Shown here one piece after another: positions 38,632 to 48,103 of a stretch of DNA of 64,000 nt (positions are counted from its first letter, which is position 1; the number at the start of each line of letters is the position of its first letter). The stretch is taken from NCBI RefSeq assembly GCF_001434835.1, contig NZ_AZDV01000026.1, positions 212,063 to 276,062 on the forward strand. Direction: 5' to 3'. The DNA is from Levilactobacillus acidifarinae DSM 19394 = JCM 15949. Its GTDB lineage: Bacteria > Bacillota > Bacilli > Lactobacillales > Lactobacillaceae. The notes under the pieces are model-generated. The model was not told the DNA's origin. It saw only the letters and a list, made by a program, of their open reading frames with translations, and did no database searches. The position numbers and the translations under genes were made by a program.

Positions 38632-39981
38632 ATGGAAAAGTTCGATGATATCATCATTGGGAGCGGCCCGGCCGCGTTTATGTTTAGCCAGGGGATGCAG
38701 GGTAGTCAACGTAAAATTGCCATGATTGATCAAGGAAACTTCGGGGGCGTTTGCCCGAATGTCGGTTGCGAGCCCAAAATTTTCTTAGAAGGTGCGGTGG
38801 CGACCGTGTTAACCTCGCGTCGATTACAGGGTAAGGGGCTGGCGACACCAGCCACGCTGGATTGGCCAACGTTAATGGCCCGCAAAAAGGTGTTATTTGG
38901 GGCGTACCCGGATAAGGCCATTAAGAATTATCAAGCTAGCGGGATTACGACCATTCAGGGAACGGCAAAGTTTATCGACCAACATACCGTGGCCGTTGAC
39001 GGACGGCGGTTACAGGCGGAGCACATCGTCATTGCCACCGGCCAAGTCCCCAACAAACTTCCCATTACGGGAAGCGATTTAACGATTAGCAGCAACGAAG
39101 TCTTTAACCTGGATCAGTTGCCACAACGGGTAACCTTCATCGGCGGGGGCTTTGTGAGCATGGAACTAGCGGTAATCTTAAATGCCGCCGGAGCACAGGT
39201 GGACGTCATCGAATACGCCGAGCGGCCGTTGACAGCGTTTAATGCGCCCGACGTGCAAATTGTGGTAAAAGAAATGACCCAGCAAGGGATTCGGTTTCAC
39301 TTTAACCAGCAAGTAGATCAGGTGCAGCGCACAGGAGCGCAATATCAGGTAACGACGAAGCAAGGCCTCACCGTCACGACCGACCTAGTCGTGGATGCGA
39401 GTGGCCGGGTACCCAACGTGGCGCAGCTTAATCTGGAACAGGTAGGCGTCCAGGTTGATCGCGGTGGAATTTTGGTGGATCAGCACCTGCAAACGACCGT
39501 AGCGGGCATCTATGCGGCGGGTGACGTGGTCAGCAAGGCGCCCCAAGTGGCGCCGAAGTTAACGTCAACGGCTCAATTTGAAGGGGAATATCTAAGTCAG
39601 TACCTGCAAAAGACCACCACGGCAGCAATTCAGTATCCGGTGATTGCGACGGCGGCCTTTACCTACCCACAAGTGGCTCAGGCGGGGATGTCAATTGCGA
39701 CGGCCCGCCAAGATCCGGCCTATCAAGTCGTGGAATATCCGCATTTGGCCGGAGATGATTTCTTCTACGCCGGGACGGCCGATGAAAACGCGCAACTCAC
39801 GTTGGTCTTTGACCAAACTCAGCAGTTAGTTGGAATTTCCGAAGTGAGTCAAAGCGCCGCGGACGATGTGGATAATTTTGTCCATCTGATCGGGCTCAAG
39901 CTCCGGCGGGCAGATTTTGACCAGCGTTATTTACCGATCTTCCCGGCGAGTGCCTACAAGTTACGGGGTATGATTCAATAA
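38632..39981 (+). CDS. Pyridine nucleotide-disulfide oxidoreductase
   Basis: A 449-residue FAD/NAD(P)H enzyme of the glutathione/mercuric reductase class. The FAD motif is IIGSGPAAFMFSQG, the redox cysteines are Cys41 and Cys46 in GGVCPNVGCEPK, the NAD(P) motif is FIGGGFVSMELAVILNAAG, and the second FAD motif is IYAAGDV. The C-terminal dimer domain lacks the usual HxxxxE glutathione-reductase motif, so its disulfide substrate may differ. AAAAGGAG supports ATG 38632; an earlier ATG at 38590 overlaps no ribosome binding site. Confidence 0.92.
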   Translation: MEKFDDIIIGSGPAAFMFSQGMQGSQRKIAMIDQGNFGGVCPNVGCEPKIFLEGAVATVLTSRRLQGKGLATPATLDWPTLMARKKVLFGAYPDKAIKNYQASGITTIQGTAKFIDQHTVAVDGRRLQAEHIVIATGQVPNKLPITGSDLTISSNEVFNLDQLPQRVTFIGGGFVSMELAVILNAAGAQVDVIEYAERPLTAFNAPDVQIVVKEMTQQGIRFHFNQQVDQVQRTGAQYQVTTKQGLTVTTDLVVDASGRVPNVAQLNLEQVGVQVDRGGILVDQHLQTTVAGIYAAGDVVSKAPQVAPKLTSTAQFEGEYLSQYLQKTTTAAIQYPVIATAAFTYPQVAQAGMSIATARQDPAYQVVEYPHLAGDDFFYAGTADENAQLTLVFDQTQQLVGISEVSQSAADDVDNFVHLIGLKLRRADFDQRYLPIFPASAYKLRGMIQ

Positions 39982-40004
39982 TTTAAGTTAAGGAGTGCTT
40001 TCTG

Positions 40005-40292
40005 ATGATTAAAGCTTATTTACAAATTACGATGACGATTGATGAAGCTAACCGCCAAGCGGCGGCGGACGTTTATACGCGGTACAAGCAACCGTTCCTA
40101 CAGACGATTGCGGGCGCGTTGAGTAAGGACCTGTTAGTTCGGGATGACGATGTTCAGGTCTTGCACGGGTTTGATAGCCTGGCGCATGCTCAGGCCTACC
40201 TGCAGAGTGACCTGTTTGCGAACCACGTATTCAAGGGGTTACAACCCTTGTGGACCCAAGACCCGGAAGTGAAGATTTACCAAGTGGCCTAA
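40005..40292 (+). CDS. Small ABM-like (antibiotic biosynthesis monooxygenase) protein
   Basis: A 95-residue protein with the ferredoxin-like ABM layout: beta strand AYLQITMTI, long helix, then VQVLHGFDSLAHAQAYLQSDLF, a pattern of quinol monooxygenases and related dimeric proteins. It is the last gene of the operon, 23 bp after the reductase, with AAGGAG upstream. The family call is by pattern only. Confidence 0.6.
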   Translation: MIKAYLQITMTIDEANRQAAADVYTRYKQPFLQTIAGALSKDLLVRDDDVQVLHGFDSLAHAQAYLQSDLFANHVFKGLQPLWTQDPEVKIYQVA

Positions 40293-40357
40293 TGGGGCAC
40301 CACCCAACGGTATTGGTGCCCGGACCAAGCGGATTTAATGGCGTAGTAGTATAGAAC

Positions 40358-40410
40358 AAAACGACTCATCTCATTTAGCCCGGTGGCTAGTGGGGTGAGT
40401 CGTTTTATTT
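40358..40410 (+). terminator. Terminator of the redox operon
   Basis: Eleven-base arms AAAACGACTCA and TGAGTCGTTTT, with an inner stem, then ATTTAT. Confidence 0.85.
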
Positions 40411-40528
40411 ATCCGCAGAAATTTTCCTGTTCTGTCCCGCCGGCAATGGTGATCTTGCAGCCGGCTGCCGATAATCGCTACGAGGGGGCAATCCCAAGTC
40501 ACTAGAGTCACCGGACGAGAGTAGGCAA

Positions 40529-41044
40529 CTAGGGCTTATTGACGATTTGAGTAATTAATTGTCCCATCTGTTTAGGCGATTCCGGATGCGCTTGCTCAAA
40601 CCACGTTACTAAAACTCGCGTAAGTCCGCCCGCAACGTAGACCTGCCAATAGGGATTATGGACTTTAGGAAATGGCAGGGTGTCAACTTTAATCAATTCA
40701 GCTAAATCATTTTGAAAAATTGTCTGAATTAAGTTTGCCCGGTCATTTTTGAGGAAAATAGCTAATTCGGGTAAGTCAGGCTCTAGAACTTGAAGAAACG
40801 TTTCAATAAATATTGCCGAATTCTTGATACGGCGATGATCAATAAGTCGCACAAAGCGTCTGAAATCGTCGTTGATGTGCTGGGCAATAATCTCATCTAG
40901 GGTGTTAAAGTGCCGGTAAAAGTACATCCGGGAAACGCCGGCCTGCTGACAGAGGACTGAGATTGAAATGTCATGAAAAGGTTTCTTTTGCGAAAGGCTG
41001 GCGAGCGCTTTAAAGAGCAGTGTGTTTTTGTCGGACTTTTCCAT
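40529..41044 (-). CDS. TetR-family regulator
   Basis: A 171-residue regulator with an N-terminal HTH (ISISVLCQQAGVSRMYFYRHFNTLDEII). A TTG 21 bp upstream is in frame, but AAGGAG at 8 bp supports ATG 41044. The C-terminal ligand domain is short. It is divergent from the membrane protein gene at 41149. A 7-base inverted repeat lies between them. Confidence 0.88.
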   Translation of the reverse strand: MEKSDKNTLLFKALASLSQKKPFHDISISVLCQQAGVSRMYFYRHFNTLDEIIAQHINDDFRRFVRLIDHRRIKNSAIFIETFLQVLEPDLPELAIFLKNDRANLIQTIFQNDLAELIKVDTLPFPKVHNPYWQVYVAGGLTRVLVTWFEQAHPESPKQMGQLITQIVNKP

Positions 41045-41058
41045 TGAGCAGGCTCCTT

Positions 41059-41084
41059 GTGACAATAATTGGGGAAGTTGTCAC
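41059..41084. promoter_or_regulatory. Putative TetR operator
   Basis: Inverted repeat GTGACAA-N12-TTGTCAC in the gap between the divergent genes, next to the TetR ribosome binding site. Confidence 0.55.
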
Positions 41085-41148
41085 GCTTATTTTAATCATT
41101 TGGTCTCGATCCATATACTAAGCCTTAACTAAAAAAGGAGTGATTACG

Positions 41149-41835
41149 TTGAACTTTCTAGAGAACGCCCCATTAATTAGCGGCTTGGCTTGGACAATTG
41201 CATATATCGGATTAGCTTATCGTGGATTCAAGGATAAGACGCCGGGGATGCCACTAGGGGCACTAGTGTTAAATTTTGCCTGGGAAGTGATTTTCTCACT
41301 AATTTATCCGCCGAAAAGCATACTTGCCTTGGTCGTGATTAATACGGTTTGGATGATTCTTGACGTCCTGATTGTTATCACGATGCTCAAATATGGTCCC
41401 CAAGTGTATCAAAAGGGGTTTGGCATTAACCGAGTTATCTTTTACGTGATGTTTTTCTTGGGTATCTTGGCTTCGTTTGGCATCATGCTGTTAGGAGCAA
41501 AGTATTTCATAGGACTACCTCAGGTTGCCCATAATACCTTTAGTGTTGGTAAATTGATCGCAATTGTTCAAAATATGGTGATGAGTATTTTGTTTCTCGT
41601 GCAATTCTATCAGAGAAAAAATGAAGGTAATCCAATCAAGGGGCAATCCTTTACCATTGCCTGCGCCAAATGGATTGGTACACCGTTGACGGTCGGCATT
41701 GTCACGGTGGTCAGCGACCCAACCGGCTTCATGGCCATTATCTATGCCCTGACGTTTATTTGTGACACGTGGTATCTGGTGGCGATTTATCGTGAGTTAC
41801 AATCCAAAGGCCTCAACCCGTGGAAGCGATTGTAG
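41149..41835 (+). CDS. Seven-helix membrane protein, resembles Pyr4/PaxB-type terpene cyclases
   Basis: A 228-residue integral membrane protein with seven predicted helices. The motif LNFAWEVIFSLIYPP, followed by INTVWMILDVLIV, looks like the N-W-E and W-x-x-x-D segments of transmembrane terpene cyclases (Pyr4/PaxB family), in which a Glu and an Asp catalyse cyclisation. Related bacterial proteins are mostly uncharacterised. AAGGAG 8 bp upstream indicates a TTG start at 41149 rather than GTG 41140. No prenyl-transfer gene is adjacent. The match is by eye. Confidence 0.55.
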   Translation: MNFLENAPLISGLAWTIAYIGLAYRGFKDKTPGMPLGALVLNFAWEVIFSLIYPPKSILALVVINTVWMILDVLIVITMLKYGPQVYQKGFGINRVIFYVMFFLGILASFGIMLLGAKYFIGLPQVAHNTFSVGKLIAIVQNMVMSILFLVQFYQRKNEGNPIKGQSFTIACAKWIGTPLTVGIVTVVSDPTGFMAIIYALTFICDTWYLVAIYRELQSKGLNPWKRL

Positions 41836-41868
41836 AAGTAGGGTGGTAAGCAGTGTCATTTTAATCTT

Positions 41869-41913
41869 AAACGGCACCCCCCTAATGCTGAGGTTGGGAG
41901 GCGCCGTTTTTTA
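41869..41913 (+). terminator. Terminator of the seven-helix protein gene
   Basis: Arms AAACGGC and GCCGTTT with a paired C/G-rich interior, then six T. Confidence 0.82.
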
Positions 41914-41968
41914 TGGTTATATGGGATACGTATTTTTAACTAAAAGCGCTAGACAACTTGAATAGGCC

Positions 41969-42427
41969 TTATTTGTAACTGGAATCGGTTGTCAGGCTAA
42001 GATCGAAGCCCTTCTTAATGGCCTGTGGGAAGTCTTGGTTAACGTTTCGAGGAAACGCATCTAGCTGAGAATTTAGCTGAACCTGAACGTAATGATTGAC
42101 CCAGCGGTTGGCCATGGTATAGCGCATTTGGGCTTGATTCAGCTCACGCAGCAGGCGTTCTTGATGGGCCGACATGATGGCCATGCGTTGCGGAATCGTC
42201 GACTTACCTAACTTGGATAATTGAACGTATTTGCGGATACAGTGGATGGGCATCTTCATCTCGCGAAGCGTGGTGACCATCCGAATCCACAGGACATCTT
42301 CCTGGCTAAAGATGCGGTGATTATTGGCGTCTCGTTGAACGTCGGGTAGTAACTTCATACTATCGTAGTAGCGAATGGTTGACGTGGAGAGGTTCATTGT
42401 CTTAGCGACTTCTTTAATTGAAAGCAT
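41969..42427 (-). CDS. MerR-family regulator
   Basis: A 152-residue MerR protein. The winged helix is IKEVAKTMNLSTSTIRYYDSMKLLPDVQRDANNHRIF, followed by the dimerisation helix. No cysteine metal site is seen, so the ligand is probably an organic stress compound. The open frame extends upstream to 42574, but MLSIKEV at ATG 42427 is the family start. It is divergent from the anchored flavodoxin gene, with a 19-bp-spacer promoter in between. Confidence 0.9.
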   Translation of the reverse strand: MLSIKEVAKTMNLSTSTIRYYDSMKLLPDVQRDANNHRIFSQEDVLWIRMVTTLREMKMPIHCIRKYVQLSKLGKSTIPQRMAIMSAHQERLLRELNQAQMRYTMANRWVNHYVQVQLNSQLDAFPRNVNQDFPQAIKKGFDLSLTTDSSYK

Positions 42428-42509
42428 CTGCTCTAGCCCATTTCTAATAAATTTTGACTTTATTATACGGGAGTTGAAAATGAAATGAAAACTTTTTTCA
42501 ACAAAGTTC

Positions 42510-42540
42510 TTGCCTTGAAGTGAACTCCATAGTTTAACAT
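42510..42540 (+). promoter_or_regulatory. MerR-type promoter 1 (anchored flavodoxin)
   Basis: TTGCCT (42510-42515), a 19-bp spacer holding TGAAGTGAACTCCATAG, and TAACAT (42535-42540). The 19-bp spacing is typical of MerR-activated promoters. Confidence 0.75.
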
Positions 42541-42573
42541 GACCCTTGTTCAAGACAGCAGAAAGGCGTGACA

Positions 42574-43182
42574 ATGATGAAAAAATGGTCTTTAGGAATT
42601 TTAGCGGTTGTGGTTATTGGCGGACTGGGTTATGGTTTCTGGTCACAACAAGCGGCAAGTCAGGCACGTACAACGACAACTGGTCATTCAGCTATTCGGT
42701 CAACCAGCCATTTAACCAAGAAAGCGTTAATCGTTTATTACTCAAATTCAGGAACCACCGCAACGGCGGCGAAGCAGATTCAACAAAAAACGGGTGCCAA
42801 CATGGTGAAATTGCGGGTATCGCCTAATTATCCCAGTGATTACGATCAATTGACCGTGGTAGCGAAACGGCAGATTGACCGCAACATCCATCCCAAGATT
42901 TTAAACAAGTTGAACGTTAAGAAGTACCAAACGATTTTTCTGGGCTTTCCGACGTGGTATCATCGGCCACCGATGTTCATCAATAGTTTTTTTGAAACTT
43001 ACCGACTGAAGGGAAAGACGATTGTACCCTTTACCACCAGCATGAGTTCCCCGATGGCCACGAACCGGCCGTACCTGAAGAAAATGAGTGCGCACAAGGG
43101 ATTGACGTTACAAAACGGCTTCCGGGCTAATGACGAGCAAAGCATCACCAACTATTTAAAACAACATCACCTGACCAAATAA
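42574..43182 (+). CDS. Membrane-anchored flavodoxin-like protein
   Basis: A 202-residue protein. Residues 1-28 are an uncleaved signal anchor (KKWSLGILAVVVIGGLGYGFW), so the rest would be outside the cell. The remainder is a flavodoxin domain: ALIVYYSNSGTTATAAKQIQ is the FMN phosphate loop and FLGFPTWYHRPPMFI the second FMN loop. GTG 42568 and ATG 42577 are other possible starts; AAAGG fits 42574. Similar soluble flavodoxins lie at 47432 and 48316. Confidence 0.88.
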   Translation: MMKKWSLGILAVVVIGGLGYGFWSQQAASQARTTTTGHSAIRSTSHLTKKALIVYYSNSGTTATAAKQIQQKTGANMVKLRVSPNYPSDYDQLTVVAKRQIDRNIHPKILNKLNVKKYQTIFLGFPTWYHRPPMFINSFFETYRLKGKTIVPFTTSMSSPMATNRPYLKKMSAHKGLTLQNGFRANDEQSITNYLKQHHLTK

Positions 43183-43206
43183 ATAACGGTCATCAAGACT
43201 TATCGT

Positions 43207-43237
43207 TTGGGTTCAAGTCGACTTTAAGACGTATCAT
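43207..43237 (+). promoter_or_regulatory. MerR-type promoter 4 (alpha/beta hydrolase)
   Basis: TTGGGT (43207-43212), a 19-bp spacer with TCAAGTCGACTTTAAGA, and TATCAT (43232-43237). It is a weaker match than the other three. Confidence 0.55.
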
Positions 43238-43294
43238 GAGACCGTTATCAAAGTTTGTCAACTAAACTTAGCAACGTAAAGGAGAAATAAAAAC

Positions 43295-44320
43295 ATGACG
43301 ATGAAATTAGAACCAGCTGACATTAAGCAACTCCCAAAGGTTAACGATAATCCGTGGGGGTTAGTCTACCAAGACGCTATTACGGAGAATAAACCTGGTG
43401 AAGTCAACATTCATCCCATCAATTACGTATTAAACGGATTAAAGATTGCAGCCAACGTTTACACGCCCGCCAATTACGATCCGAAAAAGACCTATCCAGC
43501 CTTAACGGTGGCACATCCCAATGGTGGAGTGAAGGAGCAGGTGGCTGGTTTGTTCGCCCAGAAGCTTGCCGAAAACGGCTACATCGCGATTACCGCCGAT
43601 GCCTCATATCAGGGTGGGTCGGAAGGCCAACCCCGGATGGTGGATAACCCAGCTTACCGGGTAGAAGATATTCATGGGATGGCCGATGCCTTATCCCTCT
43701 TCCCGGGGGTCGATTACGATCGGATGGGGGCCTTCGGAATCTGTGGCGGTGGTGGTTACACGTTGCGTGCTGGCCAAACTGACAAGCGCTTTAAGGTTGT
43801 GGCAACCCTATCGGCCTTTAACTCTGGGTTAGTTCGGCGGAATGGTTTTATGGATTCCGAAGTCAACACGATTCAAGAACGGTTGCAAGCCGCTTCGGAT
43901 GCCCGGGAAAAGGAAGTTCGGGGTGAAGAGGTTGAATACACCCCTGACTTAAAGCAAATGGCCCCGGAAGATGCCGCTAAATTACCTTACGCACTCTACC
44001 GGGACGGGTATACGTACTACGCTCAGACGCACGCCCACCCGAAATCTTCCTTTGTCTACACCCGGAGTAGTTTCTTGAACCTGATGACGTTTGACGCTTC
44101 CGAAAACATGGATCTGATTAACGTGCCACTGCTCATGATGGCAGGAAAGACGGCTGATACGTTCTACTTGACCGAAAAAGCTTACGCCAACGCAACGGGA
44201 ACTAACGACCGGGAATTATTCTTGATTGAAGGTGCCCAACACATTGAAACGTATTGGAAGCCAGAATACGTGAAGCAAGAAGTCGCCAAGTTGCTTGATT
44301 GGCTCAGTACGCGTCTTTAG
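43295..44320 (+). CDS. Alpha/beta hydrolase (YcjY/DLH-like)
   Basis: A 341-residue alpha/beta hydrolase. The nucleophile elbow is GAFGICGGGGYT with Cys150 in the place of Ser, as in the dienelactone-hydrolase-like YcjY group. The catalytic His is in GAQHIETYW. An oxyanion region AHPNGGVKEQ is present. There is no signal peptide. AAAGGAG precedes the ATG. It lies in a locus of MerR-type promoters and redox genes, suggesting a role in detoxifying reactive organic compounds. Confidence 0.85.
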   Translation: MTMKLEPADIKQLPKVNDNPWGLVYQDAITENKPGEVNIHPINYVLNGLKIAANVYTPANYDPKKTYPALTVAHPNGGVKEQVAGLFAQKLAENGYIAITADASYQGGSEGQPRMVDNPAYRVEDIHGMADALSLFPGVDYDRMGAFGICGGGGYTLRAGQTDKRFKVVATLSAFNSGLVRRNGFMDSEVNTIQERLQAASDAREKEVRGEEVEYTPDLKQMAPEDAAKLPYALYRDGYTYYAQTHAHPKSSFVYTRSSFLNLMTFDASENMDLINVPLLMMAGKTADTFYLTEKAYANATGTNDRELFLIEGAQHIETYWKPEYVKQEVAKLLDWLSTRL

Positions 44321-44360
44321 TCCTGAATAAATGTTAGGGAGGAATTACGAAAATTAATTC

Positions 44361-44392
44361 AGGGGGCCGGTGGGTAACCGAGCTCCTTTTTT
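44361..44392 (+). terminator. Terminator of the hydrolase gene
   Basis: AGGGGGCCGGT pairs with ACCGAGCTCCT (one mismatch), then six T. Confidence 0.7.
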
Positions 44393-44425
44393 ATCAATAT
44401 TATTTTAAAAAATTAGATTTAACAC

Positions 44426-44456
44426 TTGCACTGAAGTGAACTTCAAGGTTTATAGT
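44426..44456 (+). promoter_or_regulatory. MerR-type promoter 2 (before the decayed NmrA-like gene)
   Basis: TTGCAC (44426-44431), a 19-bp spacer with CTGAAGTGAACTTCAAGG and TATAGT (44451-44456). It is the best palindrome of the four. It may now drive the aldo/keto reductase genes from 44905. Confidence 0.8.
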
Positions 44457-44497
44457 TTCGTTATTGATTAAAGCAAAAAGGAGTCGATTAGACTGAA

Positions 44498-44815
44498 TAT
44501 GAGATCATCTAAAGGATGTGGCGCAGCTTCCGATGGCCAAAATACTAATTTAGTCGTTGGAATGCTGAAATGATTAGTCATGGAGTGAAACCTGTAGTTG
44601 TCTCAAAACATTTACTATAAACTCCTGGAGCCTTACGGCTAAGCGATTATTATTAAGTGTCGGGTAAGAATGTGGCATATGTCGGCGTTTCTAGTTCGCA
44701 GCAAAGTATTGCAGATGTTATTTTACAAATTATCGCTGAGTCATCGAGATATAGTCGCACAAGCATTGGTATGGCTGATTCTAGAACCCAAGAGGAGAAT
44801 CAACCGATTTATTAA
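44498..44815 (+). pseudogene. Decayed NAD(P)-binding (NmrA-like) protein gene
   Basis: The 3' part, 44672-44815, codes VAYVGVSSSQQSIADVIL and ends ENQPIY before TAA. This matches the end of the intact protein at 51277 (YVGVSGSRQSMADVI ... KTRPVY). Upstream, short pieces in other frames (GQ..NLVV, then SHGVKPVVVSKHLL) look like the damaged N-terminal half. Multiple stops and frameshifts show decay. A promoter and a ribosome-binding-like AAGGAG remain in front. Confidence 0.7.
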
Positions 44816-44904
44816 AAGGCGGATTATACTGAAAACTATTACTAGCGATAGATGCTCATTTGGAGATCGTTGTTTATCAGGAACACCTGAAAGGACGGGT
44901 ATTT

Positions 44905-45891
<987 letters not shown>

Positions 45892-45916
45892 ACTAAAAGA
45901 GATGAGGACAAAAATC

Positions 45917-46753
45917 ATGGAAACTGTAACATTAAATAATGGCACGAAAATGCCCTTGGTTGGGTTTGGTGTCTTTGAAATTAAAAAAAGTGAATGTAAA
46001 CAGGTAGTTCTAAATGCACTCAAAGCCGGTTACAGATTGATTGACACGGCACAAGCTTATGATAATGAAGAAGAAGTCGGAATGGCTTTACAAGAAACAG
46101 ATGTGCCTAGAGAAGATATATTTCTTACTACTAAGGTTTGGGTAACAGAACATAGCTACAATAAAGCAAGAGCCTCTATCTTAGAGTCTATGAAAAAACT
46201 AAAAACTAACTATTTGGATCTGGTATTAATCCATCAACCACTCGGTGACTACTATTCTGCTTATCATGCTATGGAGGATTTATATAAAGAAGGAAAAATA
46301 AAAGCCATTGGAATTTCAAACTTTTCCGCCGAGAGAATGGCTGATATAACAGCGTTTAATGAGATTAAGCCGGTTATTAATCAGGTGGAAACACATCTAT
46401 TCTTTCAACAAAACTTTTTACATCAATGGATGAATAAGATAGGGATTCAACACGAGGCTTGGGGGCCATTGTCTCAACGTAGAATCGTGGAAATAATGAA
46501 AAATCATGATGTAAAAGAAATTGCAGACAAGCATCATAAAACCCCTGTTCAGATTGCACTTCGTTTTAATATTCAGCGAGGTATAGTCGTTATTCCTAAG
46601 AGCATGAAGCTGGAAAGAATGAAAGAAAATATTGATATTTTTGACTTTGCACTCACAGAGGAAGAAATGAATACTATTCGTAAACTGGATGAAAATAAAT
46701 CTATGTGGGCAGGATATGATAATCCGGAAATCGTACAAATGGCTATGTCATAG
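45917..46753 (+). CDS. Aldo/keto reductase (AKR5-like), AT-rich copy
   Basis: A 278-residue enzyme with the tetrad Asp43, Tyr48, Lys73 and His106 (LIDTAQAYDNE, LTTKVW, LIHQP). Its base composition is much richer in A+T than the related genes at 49525 and 50395, suggesting separate acquisition. GATGAGGACA precedes ATG 45917. It follows the 44905 gene by 25 bp and is likely in the same operon. Confidence 0.92.
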   Translation: METVTLNNGTKMPLVGFGVFEIKKSECKQVVLNALKAGYRLIDTAQAYDNEEEVGMALQETDVPREDIFLTTKVWVTEHSYNKARASILESMKKLKTNYLDLVLIHQPLGDYYSAYHAMEDLYKEGKIKAIGISNFSAERMADITAFNEIKPVINQVETHLFFQQNFLHQWMNKIGIQHEAWGPLSQRRIVEIMKNHDVKEIADKHHKTPVQIALRFNIQRGIVVIPKSMKLERMKENIDIFDFALTEEEMNTIRKLDENKSMWAGYDNPEIVQMAMS

Positions 46754-46889
46754 TGATTTAACCGTATAATTTAAATGGAAAATATTTCTTACAAAAAAGC
46801 ATCACCTAGAAGTGCCAATCGAGGCTTTATTCTTTAAATCGTTGATAAGCACTAAAGAAACAATAATAAATAGGAATAAGAGGGTCAGT

Positions 46890-47279
46890 ATGAACATTAA
46901 TGGTGTCAGTAAAGAATTTAACGTTTCTAAAGATACTTTACGTTACTGGGAACGAATAGGTCTATTACCCGAGATTAAGCGTAATGCTAGTGGCTATCGG
47001 GACTACTCAGAGCGAGATCTTAATTGGGTTTATTATATTCAGGTTTTACGAAATGGCGGTATGTCAATTGAATCATTGATTGAGTTCGTGAAATTATATC
47101 GTGAGGGTAATGCTTCGAATGACGTCCGAAAAAGTCTCTTAGTAGACCAACGTGATGCTATGCTGGAACAAGTTGCCCAACTTCAAAAGACCGTAAATTA
47201 TCTCCAGTTTAAAATCGATCACTTCGAAGATCATACTTTGAACTATGAAAAAGAAAAATTAGCATTAGATGACAAGTAG
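46890..47279 (+). CDS. MerR-family regulator, short form
   Basis: A 129-residue MerR protein: winged helix INGVSKEFNVSKDTLRYWERIGLLPEIKRNASGYRDY and a long dimerisation helix with leucine spacing (QLQKTVNYLQFKIDHFEDH). No metal-binding cysteines are present. AAGAGGGTC precedes ATG 46890; the open frame starts earlier without support. It is AT-rich like the preceding reductase and probably moved with it. Confidence 0.9.
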   Translation: MNINGVSKEFNVSKDTLRYWERIGLLPEIKRNASGYRDYSERDLNWVYYIQVLRNGGMSIESLIEFVKLYREGNASNDVRKSLLVDQRDAMLEQVAQLQKTVNYLQFKIDHFEDHTLNYEKEKLALDDK

Positions 47280-47299
47280 TGTCTTTAGCGCATTTCTAT

Positions 47300-47363
47300 G
47301 TCTGGTTATTCTGTGGTTCTTTCACTTAACTTAGGGCGGCTGAATCCGATTTTCGCTAGTTAG
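47300..47363 (+). pseudogene. Remnant of a TMEM175-like gene
   Basis: A short piece, 47313-47363, codes VVLSLNLGRLNP then TAG. The intact TMEM175-like gene at 48885 has the same peptide at residues 120-131, and the DNA is also similar. The rest of the gene is lost. It is evidence that this locus has been duplicated and trimmed. Confidence 0.6.
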
Positions 47364-47431
47364 TGGCGAAAAACCAGTGATTGTTATGGCTATAGGAAGG
47401 TAACGAGCAACGAATGAAAGGGGTTAAGCGA

Positions 47432-48103
47432 ATGAAAGCATCACAAGAATCGCAGAAAAAGGTCACCCAACTGGCTGGTCAGCCCATCAAGGCGTTCCAG
47501 CTTGGCAGGTCGGCTAGGGAGTGGCAGCACGGTTATGGGACCCCTTCCGATGGGGCCGATACGAACCAGCAGCACCAACCCACCTGGCAATTAACCCCCA
47601 CAGCAAAGCAACTGATTATTTACTTTTCGCGTTCGGGCAGCACTGAGCTGGTGGCTAGTCAACTTGCTGCGGCGACTCAGGCGGATGTGCTAGAACTGGT
47701 GGTAAAAAGGCCCTATTCCGGTAATTATTTAGAAACGCTCCGGCGGGCTAACACCGAACGGGAGACGGAAGATTATCCGGAATTGGCCCTCCGAGTGCCT
47801 GACTTGGCGCAATACACCACCATCTATTTAGGTTATCCCATCTGGGCGATGACGTTGTCGCACCCGATGACGGAATTTTTAACCACCTATGGGCGGCAAT
47901 TGACTGGCAAACTGATTGCGCCATTCATGACTGAAGGCGGCTATGGGCAGGGCGATAGCGTGGAACGTATCCAAGCGATTCTGCGGGGACAAGGTGCCCG
48001 GAACAATCGCTATACCCGACCATTGGTGATTGATGGTAACCGTGCAGATCAGGGAACTCAGCAAGTGGCGACTTGGGCTAACCACGTTGAAGCGATGGCG
48101 TAA
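47432..48103 (+). CDS. Flavodoxin-like protein
   Basis: A 223-residue soluble protein. After a polar N-terminal extension of about 60 residues it has a flavodoxin domain: QLIIYFSRSGSTELVASQL for the FMN phosphate loop, YLGYPIWAMTLSHPM for the second loop, and FMTEGGYGQGDSVERI near the end. AAAGGGG at 47416 fits ATG 47432 better than the earlier ATG 47414. The partner reductase is unknown. Confidence 0.88.
   Translation: MKASQESQKKVTQLAGQPIKAFQLGRSAREWQHGYGTPSDGADTNQQHQPTWQLTPTAKQLIIYFSRSGSTELVASQLAAATQADVLELVVKRPYSGNYLETLRRANTERETEDYPELALRVPDLAQYTTIYLGYPIWAMTLSHPMTEFLTTYGRQLTGKLIAPFMTEGGYGQGDSVERIQAILRGQGARNNRYTRPLVIDGNRADQGTQQVATWANHVEAMA

Noticed and set aside
48030..48086. Upstream part of a 63-residue frame
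   Set aside because: It lies inside the flavodoxin gene and has no ribosome binding site; only the part from 48087 is kept, at low confidence.
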